NCBI RefSeq assembly: GCF_024172095.1
Contig: NZ_JAMZDX010000006.1
Location: 434,001 to 498,000 of the forward strand
Direction of reading: 5' to 3'
DNA from: Kitasatospora cinereorecta
GTDB lineage: Bacteria; Actinomycetota; Actinomycetes; Streptomycetales; Streptomycetaceae
DNA: 64,000 nucleotides
Below are positions 8,681 through 17,475 of the stretch, piece after piece. Position numbers and translations under genes: made by a program. The notes under the pieces are model-generated. The model saw only the letters and a list, made by a program, of their open reading frames with translations, ran no database searches and had not been told where the DNA came from. Numbering within the stretch: the first letter of the stretch is position 1; every line of letters begins with the position of its first letter.

Positions 8681-10243
8681 TCAGCCCTCCTTGCAGAGGT
8701 GGTCCAGCAGGTTGGCGGTGGCCCGCTGGATCCGCTCGTCGGTGTGGCCGGGCCGGTCCAGGGCGGGCGACCAGGCGAAGGTGCCGGCGGCGAAGACATA
8801 CGCGCCGCTGGGGGCGCGGTAGAGCGAGGTCTCCTGGTGGGTGGTGCGGCCGGCCGAGTCGCGGTACGGGGAGTGGGCGAGCAGGATCCGCTCGGTGTGC
8901 TCGGGGAGCGCGACCTTGGGGAAGTAGCGGTCGGCCTCGCCGGCGACCAGGCCGGGCAACGGGTCGCCGTCGTGCAGGCCGGTGCCCTCCCAGAGCCAGT
9001 GGGAGGTGTTGCGGGCGATCAGCGGGACGGGCGAGGGGACGCTGCCGGCGTACTGGAGGCCGAGCAGGTGCTGCTCGGGTTCGCCGGCGTCGCGCCACAG
9101 GGCGCTGGCGCTGCCGGGGGCGCCGGCGGCGGGGCTGTCCGGGGGCAGCTTCTGGCGCTTGCGGCAGTTGAGCAGCCGGTGGGGTTCGCCGGAGGCGCCG
9201 GGGGTGAGGTCGACCCGCCAGTACATGGTGTTGGCGGAGAGGAAGACCAGCGAGGTGCCGCCGTCGCGGGCGCGTTCGACGGCGCGGCGCATCGGCTCGG
9301 ACCAGTACTCGTCGTGGCCGGGGAAGACCAGGGCCTTGTGCCGGGTCGGGTCGACCAGGCCGGCGTGCAGGTCGGTGGCGGTGGCGTAGGCGAGGTCGTA
9401 GCCGTAGCGCTCGGCCCAGCGGATGAAGTCGTAGGCGTGGCCGACGTGCAGCGGCAGGCCGGCGCCGGCGTGCGGGCGGTCGAAGGAGACGGTGACGGCG
9501 GCCTCGGCCTCACCGAGCAGCCGGCCGGTGCCGTCCCAGGCGTGGTAGAGGCTGGCGCCCTGGTGGCCGTCCTCGGGGAAGAGGTTGTAGGCCTGCCAGG
9601 TGACGTCGGGGATGACCAGGAGGAGTTCGGCGGCGTGCAGCCGGTCGGCGGGGTCGCGGACGGTGAACGGGATGTGGCTGCGGTCGCGGCCGTCGGCGGT
9701 GGTGAGCACGGCGACGTAGGCGCCCGGCCGCCAGTCCGGGGGGATCTGCAGCCGCCAGGACTGCCACCAGTGGTGGCAGGAGACGGTGCGGCCTACCACC
9801 AGCGGGGCGGCCTGGGCCATGCCGGCGATCAGCGGGCTGGAGTGCACCTGGCGGGCGCCGTCGCCGCCGTCGTGGCCGATCCGGTAGACGTCGACCTGGA
9901 ACTCGCGGGGCGGGTTGACGGTGACCCGGAGGTCGACCGCGCCGCCGGGGCGGATCACTCCGGCCGAGGCGAAGCCCTTGATCTGCTGGTCGACGTCGTC
10001 GGAGTTGCGGGGGGTGCCGACCGGCGGGGCGGGCCGGGTGCCGGGCGGCGGGTGCTGGCCGGGGGCGTCCACGCTGACGTACCAGGGGACGGCTGCCTCG
10101 CCCTCGGCCCGGTACGCGTCCGGGCTGCGCAGCCAGGGCAGCGGTCCCTGGCCGAACGGGTCGGACACGCCGTGCGCCAGCGTGCCGGACTCCCACCGCC
10201 GATTGCGTTCCGTCCCCACGCGCCCTCCCCACCACTGGCCCAT
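8681..10243 (-). CDS. N,N-dimethylformamidase beta-subunit-like protein
   Basis: About 520 residues resembling the large subunit (DMFA2-type) of N,N-dimethylformamidase. Characteristic stretches are DVTWQAYNLFPEDGHQGASLY, VSFDRPHAGAGL, FPGHDEYWSEPMRRAVERA and LSANTMYWRVDL. It has no signal peptide, and no small alpha-subunit gene is adjacent, so activity on DMF is not implied; many streptomycete homologues have no known substrate. The ATG at 10243 was chosen because codon bias is clear only after it. No good ribosome site is visible, and a GTG at 10267 is an alternative. Confidence 0.75.
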   Translation of the reverse strand: MGQWWGGRVGTERNRRWESGTLAHGVSDPFGQGPLPWLRSPDAYRAEGEAAVPWYVSVDAPGQHPPPGTRPAPPVGTPRNSDDVDQQIKGFASAGVIRPGGAVDLRVTVNPPREFQVDVYRIGHDGGDGARQVHSSPLIAGMAQAAPLVVGRTVSCHHWWQSWRLQIPPDWRPGAYVAVLTTADGRDRSHIPFTVRDPADRLHAAELLLVIPDVTWQAYNLFPEDGHQGASLYHAWDGTGRLLGEAEAAVTVSFDRPHAGAGLPLHVGHAYDFIRWAERYGYDLAYATATDLHAGLVDPTRHKALVFPGHDEYWSEPMRRAVERARDGGTSLVFLSANTMYWRVDLTPGASGEPHRLLNCRKRQKLPPDSPAAGAPGSASALWRDAGEPEQHLLGLQYAGSVPSPVPLIARNTSHWLWEGTGLHDGDPLPGLVAGEADRYFPKVALPEHTERILLAHSPYRDSAGRTTHQETSLYRAPSGAYVFAAGTFAWSPALDRPGHTDERIQRATANLLDHLCKEG

Positions 10244-10353
10244 CCGCCGGGAGTTGGCAATTGCCACGCGGATGTGCGTGTGGTCCAGCACACCACACCC
10301 CGATGGCGCTGCGTCACCCCACCGTAGCAACTGGTACTCGGCAACCGCCGTCG

Positions 10354-11841
10354 TCAGCCGGAGAGCCGTACCGGGCGTTCCAGCCGCACCCCGGCCCGCT
10401 CCAGCCAAGTGCGCAAGGGTTTGTCCTCGCCGTGTTCGACCGCGCCGACCACGGCGGCCGCGAGGTCGGCGCGGCGGCCGTCCAGCAGCAGGACCGGGCC
10501 GTCCAGCCAGTCCAGGCCGGGGGTCGCGGAGCCGGCGTCCACCGCGGCGCAGCAGACCGTCGCGGTGACGTGTTCGACCAGCAGCTCGCGTCCGCTGCGC
10601 ACGGGTGGCAGCGGGGGCGCGACCTTGGCGGCGCGCGCCACCTGGCCGGCCAGTGCGGCGGCCAGCTGCTCGGCCTCGCCGGCCGCCAGCCGGGCCAGCA
10701 GCCGGGCGAGGGTGGGCCGGGCGGCCCGGTCGTCGCCGAGGGCGGCCTGCAGGGCGGCGGCCTGGACCCGCCAGCCGCGGTCGACCACGTCGCGCGGGTA
10801 GTCGGTCCAGTCGAGCGCGCGCCAGCCCGCGGCGGGGACTTCGTGCAGCAGCTCGGCGGCGAGCAGCGAGACGGCGGCGTCGATGTCGCCGGGCTCCTCG
10901 AGCAGGTCGCAGGCGGGCCGGTCGCCGAGGCGGGTCTCGTAGCCGTCGGCGAGCCGGTCGCGGCGGGAGAGGTCGGTGAGGGCGGCGACCACGCCGGCGT
11001 TGAGGTGGGCGGGGTGGCGGCCGAGCCGCCAGGCGGGCAGGGCGACCCGGGTGAGCAGGCGGTCCCAGCCGGCGTAGGCCAGGCCGACCTGTTCCTGGGC
11101 GGCGATCCGCAGGCCGTAGTCGACGGCCCTGGCGTGCTCGGAGGCCCAGGCCGCGGCGGCCCGTTCCAGTTCGGAGGCGTGCTCGCGGCAGGCGGCCAGC
11201 AGGGCCCGGTTGATCCGGTCGACCAGGGCGGCGGGGCCCTTGCGGCCGCCGTCGATCGCGGCGTCCAGGCTGCGCAGGAAGCGGCGGGCGGCGGCGATCT
11301 CGGGGTCGGCCGCGGCGGCGGTGCCGGCCACCACGGGGGCCAGCAGGGCGCGCAGCTCGCCGGCGCGCATCCACCACAGGAAGGGCGAGCCGATCACCAG
11401 GACCGGTGCGGGCGTCCGATGGTGCCGGTCGGCCGGGCCGGGCGGCTCCTCCAGCCAGCTGTCGCAGTCCGGGGTGAGGGCGATGGCGGAGGGGGCGGGC
11501 ACCTCCAGCCGTTCGGCGAGTTCGCCGATCAGCCGGTACAGCTCGGGGGCGCAGGAGGTGTCCAGCGGGACGGTCGGGGTGGCCGGGGGGACGGCCCGGC
11601 GGTGCGAGCGGGCCACCAGGGCGGCGGTGAGCAGCGCCAGGGCGGCGACGGCGGCGACCGCCCAGCGGACGGCGTCCCAGGCCGGGGCGTCGGGGGATCC
11701 GGGCGCGCCGATCCGGCCGGTGAACCGCCCGGCTATGAGCACCACCGCGACGGCGGCGGGCAGGACGGCGGCGGCCAGGGCCCGTCCGCGGACCCGCAGA
11801 ACGGCCTGGGCACGTGCGCGTGCGGCGTCGACAGCGGCCAT
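10354..11841 (-). CDS. Uncharacterised membrane protein, possible peptidase-fold remnant
   Basis: About 495 residues. Two hydrophobic segments (ALAAAVLPAAVAVVLIAGRF and VAAVAALALLTAALVA) are followed by a long Ala/Leu/Arg-rich soluble domain. The layout resembles streptomycete M48-like membrane proteins, but I see no HExxH motif in the whole frame, so I would not call it a peptidase. The start at 11841 was chosen because the 21 codons upstream (to an ATG at 11904) have only about 57% G/C in third position against more than 90% in the body. A GAAGGGGG ribosome site lies about 11 bases upstream. It is downstream of purD on the same strand, behind a terminator. Confidence 0.6.
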   Translation of the reverse strand: MAAVDAARARAQAVLRVRGRALAAAVLPAAVAVVLIAGRFTGRIGAPGSPDAPAWDAVRWAVAAVAALALLTAALVARSHRRAVPPATPTVPLDTSCAPELYRLIGELAERLEVPAPSAIALTPDCDSWLEEPPGPADRHHRTPAPVLVIGSPFLWWMRAGELRALLAPVVAGTAAAADPEIAAARRFLRSLDAAIDGGRKGPAALVDRINRALLAACREHASELERAAAAWASEHARAVDYGLRIAAQEQVGLAYAGWDRLLTRVALPAWRLGRHPAHLNAGVVAALTDLSRRDRLADGYETRLGDRPACDLLEEPGDIDAAVSLLAAELLHEVPAAGWRALDWTDYPRDVVDRGWRVQAAALQAALGDDRAARPTLARLLARLAAGEAEQLAAALAGQVARAAKVAPPLPPVRSGRELLVEHVTATVCCAAVDAGSATPGLDWLDGPVLLLDGRRADLAAAVVGAVEHGEDKPLRTWLERAGVRLERPVRLSG

Positions 11842-12278
11842 CCGACGCGTCACCCCCTTCGCAGCCGATGGGAAACGATCAATACCGGTACGGGAAACGG
11901 CCATCACCGCCCCCGTTGATGCATGGTGCGTGGCACTTCTGACAGTTTTGACGCCCGCGTGCGGACCGGTGTTCCGGTTCGCCGCGGATTCCACCCGTCC
12001 TGGTGACGGGCGCGGGTGCCACCGCGTCCCCAGCATCCCCCCGGTGCGGCCCCGCCACGAGCGGCGGGGGCGACGGCACCACCCCGGGCCATCGCGACCC
12101 AGCGCACCCTACGACCGGTACCGGTGGCCCGTCAGCCGGATCCCCAAGACATCACCCGAAGGACTGGAATTCTTCCCCCGGCCGGGACGGCGGGCCCGGT
12201 CCGGGAACGCCGCGGGGCGCTGCGTCCGGACGGGTAGTCCGGGCGCAGCGCCCCGCGAAAGGCCTGGTCGGCGGCGGG
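11842..12278. other. 437-bp spacer between purD and the membrane protein gene
   Basis: It holds the purD terminator (12211-12257) and, on its left side, the promoter region of the minus-strand membrane protein. The segment 11870-11960 has lower G/C (CGATCAATACCGG, TTCTGACAGTTTTGAC). The word GGGAAACG occurs twice (about 11870 and 11893). No gene with streptomycete codon bias is present, and no confident -35/-10 pair is seen. Confidence 0.5.
12211..12257 (-). terminator. purD terminator
   Basis: 21-bp stem (12211-12231 with 12237-12257) with a single G-U pair and a 5-nt loop, 22 nt beyond the purD stop codon. It is one of the strongest hairpins in the window. Confidence 0.85.
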
Positions 12279-13523
12279 TCAGCCGGCGGCCTTGGCGGCG
12301 ATGTCGGTGCGGTGCTGGGCGCCCTTGAAGGAGATCCGCTCGACCCCCCGGTAGGCCTTGGCGCGGGCCTCGGCGAGGTCCTCGCCGGTCGCGGTGACCG
12401 ACAGGACGCGGCCGCCCGCGGTGAGCACCTCGCCGTCGGCGCCGAACCGGGTGCCGGCGTGCAGTACGAAGGCGGTGCCGTCGGCCTCGGCCTCGGCGAG
12501 GCCGTCGATCGGGTCGCCGGTGCGGGGCGCGGCGGGGTAGCCCTCGGAGGCCATCACCACGGTGACGGCGGCGCCGTCGCTCCAGCGCAGCGGCTCCAGC
12601 TCGGCCAGGGTGCCCTTGGCGGCGGCGAGCAGGACGCCGGCCAGCGGGGTGCGCAGCCGGGCCAGCACGACCTGGGTCTCCGGGTCGCCGAAGCGGGCGT
12701 TGAACTCGATCACCCGGGTGCCGCGGCCGGTCAGTGCCAGGCCGGCGTACAGCAGGCCGGAGAAGGGAGTACCGCGACGGCGCAGCTCGTCCACGGTGGG
12801 CTGCAGGACGGTGTCCAGCACCTCCTGGACCAGGCCCTCGGGGGCCCAGGGCAGCGGGGAGTAGGCGCCCATGCCGCCGGTGTTGGGGCCCTCGTCGCCG
12901 TCCAGGGCGCGCTTGAAGTCCTGGGCGGGGACCAGCGGGAGCACGGTGGTGCCGTCGGTGATCGCGAACAGCGAGACCTCGGGGCCGTCGAGGTACTCCT
13001 CGATGACCACGCGGTCGCAGCTCGCGGCGTGGGCCAGGGCGGCCGCGCGGTCGGAGGTGACCACGACGCCCTTGCCGGCGGCCAGGCCGTCGTCCTTCAC
13101 CACATAGGGGGCGCCGAAGGCGTCGAGGGCCTCGGCGGCCTCCTCGGCGGTGAGGCAGACGTAGGAGCGGGCGGTGGGGACGCCGGCGCCGGCCATCACG
13201 TCCTTGGCGAAGGCCTTGGAGCCCTCCAGCTGGGCGGCCTCGGCGGAGGGGCCGAAGACCGGGATGCCGGCCGCGCGCAGCGGGTCGGCGACGCCGGCCA
13301 CCAGCGGGGCCTCCGGGCCGACCACGACCAGGTCGGCGGCGAGTTCCCGGGCCAGCTCGGTGACGGCCGCGCCGTCCAGCTGGTCGACCGGGTGGACCGT
13401 CGCCACCTGCGCGATCCCGGCGTTGCCCGGGGCGCAGTGGAGCTCGGTCACGTCGGGATCTTGGGACAGGGAGCGGCACAGGGCGTGTTCGCGGGCGCCG
13501 CCGCCGATGACGAGGACCTTCAC
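12279..13523 (-). CDS. purD: Phosphoribosylamine-glycine ligase (GAR synthetase)
   Basis: 414-residue ATP-grasp enzyme making GAR from phosphoribosylamine and glycine. The N-terminus [16 protein letters not shown] is diagnostic, followed by [18 protein letters not shown], the ATP-grasp strands ([36 protein letters not shown]) and [10 protein letters not shown]. The GTG at 13523 was chosen because the family begins here and because a TACCCT -10 lies 8 nt upstream without a ribosome site, which suggests a leaderless mRNA. ORF extension to 13595 would add residues foreign to the family. Confidence 0.97.
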   Translation of the reverse strand: MKVLVIGGGAREHALCRSLSQDPDVTELHCAPGNAGIAQVATVHPVDQLDGAAVTELARELAADLVVVGPEAPLVAGVADPLRAAGIPVFGPSAEAAQLEGSKAFAKDVMAGAGVPTARSYVCLTAEEAAEALDAFGAPYVVKDDGLAAGKGVVVTSDRAAALAHAASCDRVVIEEYLDGPEVSLFAITDGTTVLPLVPAQDFKRALDGDEGPNTGGMGAYSPLPWAPEGLVQEVLDTVLQPTVDELRRRGTPFSGLLYAGLALTGRGTRVIEFNARFGDPETQVVLARLRTPLAGVLLAAAKGTLAELEPLRWSDGAAVTVVMASEGYPAAPRTGDPIDGLAEAEADGTAFVLHAGTRFGADGEVLTAGGRVLSVTATGEDLAEARAKAYRGVERISFKGAQHRTDIAAKAAG

Positions 13524-13860
13524 GCTTGGCAAGGGTAGTCGCTGGTGGAACCTCCAATAGCAGGCGCTATGCCCGCTCCGGAGTTGGAGGAACATCCAAG
13601 ACCCGCGTGGAGTCAGGTTGGCGGCCGCACTTCACCTCGCTCGGAAGAGTGAAATCCAGCCACCCGCCGAAACCCTCTCACCTCGCGTTCCGGACGTGAA
13701 TTCCCATAACGATCACCGGGGAAGCGGCCCCACGGTCAGCCATTTGGCGGTAAGAAGTGCTTCGACACACTGTCAGCCCCACACACAGTCAGAAACCTCT
13801 ACCGTCAGTCCCGGTGACCGCCGGGCCTCCGCCGTCACACCGCCACAGGGAGCGCCACAG
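13524..13860. promoter_or_regulatory. 337-bp divergent spacer between purD and the SLATT gene
   Basis: No gene supported. On the minus strand TACCCT (13532-13537) is the likely purD -10. On the plus strand TACCGT (13800-13805) is a possible -10 for the SLATT gene. The region also carries repeated CACACA/TGTCAG words (13765-13790). I see no clear purine-repressor-type palindrome. Confidence 0.45.
13532..13537 (-). promoter_or_regulatory. -10 element of purD, leaderless type
   Basis: TACCCT on the minus strand with 8 nt between the hexamer and the GTG start. The same hexamer sits at the same distance before pcnA (63458) and 7 nt before the MATE gene (45785). Confidence 0.55.
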
Positions 13861-14646
13861 GTGAGCCAGCCGGAAATGCAGCCCGAGGAAAGTGCCTGGG
13901 GCAAGGAGGTCGGGGACGACGACCCGCCCGTCCTGCCCGCCACCGGACGGACCCCGACCCGTCGCCGCACCGACCTGAGCGCCCGCCAGTTCCCGCTGGG
14001 CGACTGGGGCGAGCCGGCCGAGCGGCTGGAGGAGCTCTACCGCTGGTCGGAGGAGCGGGCGGTCGAGGCGATCGAGTGGTACCGCAGGGACCGGGTCTGG
14101 AAGCGGCGGTGGGCCCGGGTGCTGCGTTTCGGCTCGGCCGTCTTCGCGGTCGGCGGGGTCGCCGGCCCGCTGGTCGCCCTCACCGGGACGCTGGACCGGG
14201 CGCTGGAGTACGGCTACGCGGGGCTGGCGCTGTCCGCGGCCTGCCTGCTGGCCGACCGGGCCTTCGGGCTGACCTCCGGCTGGATGCGGGACGTGTCCAC
14301 CTCGCAGGCGCTGCAACGGCGCCTGGAGGCCTTCCAGTTCGACTGGGCCTCGGAGTGCGTGCGCGAGGTGCTCGGCCCCACCGAGGGCACCGCCGGCGAG
14401 GCCGCCGAGCGCTGTCTGGGGGTGCTGCGGCGCTTCTGCGAGGACGTCTCGGAGCTGGTCCGCACCGAGACCTCGGAGTGGATGCTGGAGTTCCGGGCCG
14501 GGATGACCCAGCTGCCCACCCAGGCCCCCGGCAGCTGGGGCGGGCGGTCCGAGGGCGGCATGGGCGCCCAGGTCCGCGTCCTGCCGGCGCCGGGCACCCG
14601 GCCGACCATGCCGCGCCAGCGGCCCCCGGAGGGACCGCTCCGCTGA
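13861..14646 (+). CDS. SLATT-domain 2-TM membrane protein
   Basis: 261 residues. A soluble acidic/basic N-terminus (1-85) contains the helix EPAERLEELYRWSEERAVEAIEWYRRDRVWKRR. TM1 (about 88-108) and TM2 (about 116-136) follow, then a cytosolic helical tail with STSQALQRRLEAFQFDWASE. This layout, two close helices after a long charged helix, is that of SLATT proteins, which are predicted pore-forming effectors in nucleotide-sensing conflict systems. No SLOG, SMODS or nucleotidyltransferase partner is adjacent. The GTG at 13861 was chosen for the AGGGAGC site 8 bases upstream and the onset of codon bias. Confidence 0.7.
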   Translation: MSQPEMQPEESAWGKEVGDDDPPVLPATGRTPTRRRTDLSARQFPLGDWGEPAERLEELYRWSEERAVEAIEWYRRDRVWKRRWARVLRFGSAVFAVGGVAGPLVALTGTLDRALEYGYAGLALSAACLLADRAFGLTSGWMRDVSTSQALQRRLEAFQFDWASECVREVLGPTEGTAGEAAERCLGVLRRFCEDVSELVRTETSEWMLEFRAGMTQLPTQAPGSWGGRSEGGMGAQVRVLPAPGTRPTMPRQRPPEGPLR

Positions 14647-14686
14647 CCTGCGGCGCAAGCCCCGGCCGGCGGCGCGGGACGCCGCC

Positions 14687-15334
14687 TCAGGCGAAGACCA
14701 CCATGGAGCCCTGGGTGACGCTGCGGGTCGCCGCCGCGTAGAGGCCGGCCCAGGCGTGCCGCTCCCGGGCGTAGGGGTGGACGTCGTCCAGCGGCGGCCC
14801 GAAGGGCTGCTCCAGCTCGGTCGGGTTGAGCGGGCGGGTGGGGGCCGGCGGGTTGAGCACGTCGATCCCCAACACCGGTGCCACCGCCTGCAGTTCGCGC
14901 AGCAGGCCGTACGAGGATCCGAGCGGGCCACCGGCCGCGAGCAGGCCGTCGTCGACCAGCGGGACGGCGAAGTCCACCGGCACGTAGGCGCCCGCGTGGT
15001 CGAAGTGCCATACCAGGTGCGACTGTTCGGCCGTCGACTCGAACATCTCCAGCAGCTGCTCGTAGTCACCACCGAGCGCGTCCACCGGTGTGATCTCGAA
15101 GCCGGTGATGCCCAACATGTAGGCCCGGCGCAGGAAGTGGAGCGAGTCGTAGTCGAAGGCGGCTATCGCCTCCACCTCGCCGCTGAAGCCCGGTACGTAG
15201 CCGTGCACCGGCACGGCCGGCAGGCCGTGCGAGGCCAGCACACCATTGTAGCGGGCGAGATCGTCCCGGAACGGGTTCTCCGGGTTGTGGGTCAGCACGT
15301 CCACGAGCGGGACGAGCCAGAGGTCGCAGGCCAT
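14687..15334 (-). CDS. Conserved hypothetical protein
   Basis: 215 residues beginning MACDLWLVPLVDVLTHNPENPF. It is a soluble, slightly acidic protein with no signal peptide or membrane segment. The motif-like stretches FDYDSLHFLRRAYMLGITGFEITP and SSYGLLRELQAVAPVLGID are unfamiliar to me as a named domain. An ATG four codons upstream (15346) is possible, but GGAGAGG abuts it directly. It is convergent with the SLATT gene and separated from the GntR gene by 44 bp on the same strand, so it could be co-transcribed with it. Confidence 0.7.
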   Translation of the reverse strand: MACDLWLVPLVDVLTHNPENPFRDDLARYNGVLASHGLPAVPVHGYVPGFSGEVEAIAAFDYDSLHFLRRAYMLGITGFEITPVDALGGDYEQLLEMFESTAEQSHLVWHFDHAGAYVPVDFAVPLVDDGLLAAGGPLGSSYGLLRELQAVAPVLGIDVLNPPAPTRPLNPTELEQPFGPPLDDVHPYARERHAWAGLYAAATRSVTQGSMVVFA

Positions 15335-15378
15335 GGGCCGGCTCATCCTCTCCGACGGGCGGGCAACGACGGCCCACC

Positions 15379-16359
15379 CTACCGGCCCGGCGCCGACTCC
15401 CCGTTCCCCGCCCGGGGCGGCCGGAGCGGGTACCCGGGGTGCTGCGCCGGCGGGTGCGCCGGGTCCGGGGAGTCCGGCGAGGCGAACCGGGGCATCGGCA
15501 CCATGCCCAGCCCCACCTCCGCCGCCGTCTCCCGCGCGGCCGTCTCCCGCGCCAGCGTCTCCCGGACCACCGGGTCGGGGCCGTCCCCGGCGGCCGGCGC
15601 CGCCGTCCCGGGCTCGCGCAGCAGCGGGAGCACCTCGACCCCGTCCAGCGGCTTGCCCAGCAGTCCGGCCAGCAGCTCCAGCGTGAACCGGTTGTAGTCG
15701 TTGACGATGCGGTGGGCGCCGACCGGGTCCCGGGCCTCGATCCGGTCGACCAGCTCGCCGTGGCGGTCCCAGCACACCCCCCTCAGCTCGCCGGCCGCCC
15801 GCAGGTGCGGAGCGGCGAACATCCAGGACTGCACCCGCAGCCAGCCCAGGTAGCCGGCGATCCGGTCGTTGCACAGCAGCGCCGCCGCCTCCCGCCAGAA
15901 CCGCAGGTCGCAGCCGACCATCACGTCCAGCTGGCCGGCCCGGGAGGCCCGGGAGGCGGCCTCGGCGCGGCGGCGCAGCGAGGAGAGCCGGGCCCAGTCG
16001 TAGCGGCCGATCCGGGCCGCCAGGTGGCGCAGCGCGTTGTCGGTCAGCAGCGCGCGGGCCTCGAAGATCTCCAGGAAGTCGTCCCAGCCGTACGCGGGCA
16101 CGGTGAAGCCGCGGTGGTGCTCGGTGGTGAGCAGGCCCTGCGCGGCCAGGTCGACCAGCGCCTCGCGGGCCGGGGTGGCGGAGACGCCGTACAGCTCGGC
16201 GATCTCCTTGACGGTGAAGTTGCGTCCGGCCGGGAAGCGGCCGGCCATCATCTCCTCGCGCAGCGCCTCGGCGATCTGCTCGCGGAGGCTGTTGCGCCGG
16301 ATCGCGGAGCGGCCCTCACCGGGCTCCCCGCCGCCGTACAGCCCGTTGCCGACCGTCAT
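15379..16359 (-). CDS. GntR-family (FadR/FCD) transcriptional regulator
   Basis: 326 residues. The N-terminal winged HTH (RRNSLREQIAEALREEMMAGRFPAGRNFTVKEIAELYGVSATPAREAL) is followed by an FCD ligand-binding domain. His and Asp residues suited to metal or carboxylate binding occur in it (e.g. VVGC-type Asp near LDVMVGCDLRFW and the RHGELVDRIEARD segment). The extra 60-residue Pro/Glu-rich tail is not part of the family core. Ligand unknown. The start at 16359 has GGGGGTGGACGG just upstream. Confidence 0.88.
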   Translation of the reverse strand: MTVGNGLYGGGEPGEGRSAIRRNSLREQIAEALREEMMAGRFPAGRNFTVKEIAELYGVSATPAREALVDLAAQGLLTTEHHRGFTVPAYGWDDFLEIFEARALLTDNALRHLAARIGRYDWARLSSLRRRAEAASRASRAGQLDVMVGCDLRFWREAAALLCNDRIAGYLGWLRVQSWMFAAPHLRAAGELRGVCWDRHGELVDRIEARDPVGAHRIVNDYNRFTLELLAGLLGKPLDGVEVLPLLREPGTAAPAAGDGPDPVVRETLARETAARETAAEVGLGMVPMPRFASPDSPDPAHPPAQHPGYPLRPPRAGNGESAPGR

Positions 16360-16522
16360 CCGTCCACCCCCTCCCGCGCCCGCCGAACCGATCCGTCCGG
16401 GCTCACACCTGCCCGAAAATCGCGCACAGGCTACCCAAGACCGGCAATCCGGACCAAGCCCCCGCCCCTGAGCGGGCTCCGGACCCGCTCGGCGCGGCCC
16501 GTCAGCGCCGGGCCGCGGCCCG

Positions 16523-17335
16523 TCAGCGCTGGACCGGGGCCGGGATGCCGAGCAGGCGATCGCGGTGCACGGGGAACTCCGCCCGGGCCTTGGCCACCTC
16601 GGCCGGGTCCAGTTCCACGGTGAGCACCTGCTCCTCGGCACCGGCCTCGCCCAGCACCCGGCCCCACGGGTCGACCACGATGCTGGCGCCCGCCTGCTCC
16701 ACTCCCCCGTGGGTGCCCGCGGTGTTGCAGGCCAGCACGTACGCCTGCTCCTCCACCGCGCGGGCCCGGGCCAGCAGCGTCCAGTGCTCCCGGCGGCGGG
16801 CCGGCCAGGCGGCCGGGACCACCAGCAGCTCGGCCCCGCCGTCCAGCAGCGCCCGGAACAGCTCCGGGAAGCGCAGGTCGTAGCAGGTGGCCAGGCCCAG
16901 GGTGGCGAAGTCGGTGGCGGCGGTGACGATCTCCTGGCCGGCGCCCATCGCGACCGCCTCGCCGCTGTCGAAGCCGAAGCGGTGGATCTTGCGGTAGGTG
17001 TGCGCCAGCTCGCCGTCGGGGGCGAACAGCAGCGAGGTGTTGTAGATCGGACCGTCCGGGTCGCGTTCGACGATCGAACCCGCGTGCACCCAGGCGCCGA
17101 TCGCCTTGGCGGCCGCCGACATCGCCTCCGCGGTCGGCCCGTCCAGCGCCTCGGCCCCCTGCGACCAGAGCTCGTAGGCGAAGCCGCCGAGCGCCCAGAG
17201 TTCGGGCAGGATCACCAGGTCGGCGCCCTCCTGGGCGCGCACCAGCGCCGCGGCCCGGGCCCGCCGCTCGGCGGGCGGCTCCGCATCGGAGACCGCGAGT
17301 TGGATCAATGAAGCGCGCACAGTACCACCGTCCAC
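16523..17335 (-). CDS. Carbon-nitrogen (nitrilase-superfamily) hydrolase
   Basis: About 270 residues with the Glu-Lys-Cys triad at about E45 (VILPELWALGG), K116 (TYRKIHRFGFDSGE) and C151 (LATCYDLRFPELFR). The HRFGFDSGE segment is typical of omega-amidase / deaminated-glutathione or 2-oxoglutaramate amidase-like members, so a small amide substrate is likely. The start at 17335 (GTG) is proposed because TAGGAC lies 7 nt upstream, fitting leaderless starts elsewhere in the window; a GTG at 17320 is the alternative. It is divergent from the DinB-type enzyme. Confidence 0.88.
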   Translation of the reverse strand: MDGGTVRASLIQLAVSDAEPPAERRARAAALVRAQEGADLVILPELWALGGFAYELWSQGAEALDGPTAEAMSAAAKAIGAWVHAGSIVERDPDGPIYNTSLLFAPDGELAHTYRKIHRFGFDSGEAVAMGAGQEIVTAATDFATLGLATCYDLRFPELFRALLDGGAELLVVPAAWPARRREHWTLLARARAVEEQAYVLACNTAGTHGGVEQAGASIVVDPWGRVLGEAGAEEQVLTVELDPAEVAKARAEFPVHRDRLLGIPAPVQR

Positions 17336-17342
17336 GGCAAGA

Positions 17343-17348
17343 GTCCTA
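17343..17348 (-). promoter_or_regulatory. Putative -10 element for the nitrilase-family gene
   Basis: TAGGAC on the minus strand, 7 nt before the GTG at 17335. It matches TANNNT at five of six positions if the last base is relaxed. Confidence 0.35.
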
Positions 17349-17475
17349 CGATCGTCACCCGAAAGCGCTGCCCTGCTCACACCGGGCAGCGTAACGTGCC
17401 GGTAGCGCGTCCGCCCGGGAGTCCCCGCGGCCCGGACCGCGAGCGACGGAAGCCTACGGAGGGCCGGAGATTCCC

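Noticed and set aside
10354-11841. M48 metallopeptidase
   Set aside because: No HExxH motif anywhere in the frame; only the membrane-anchored layout is similar.
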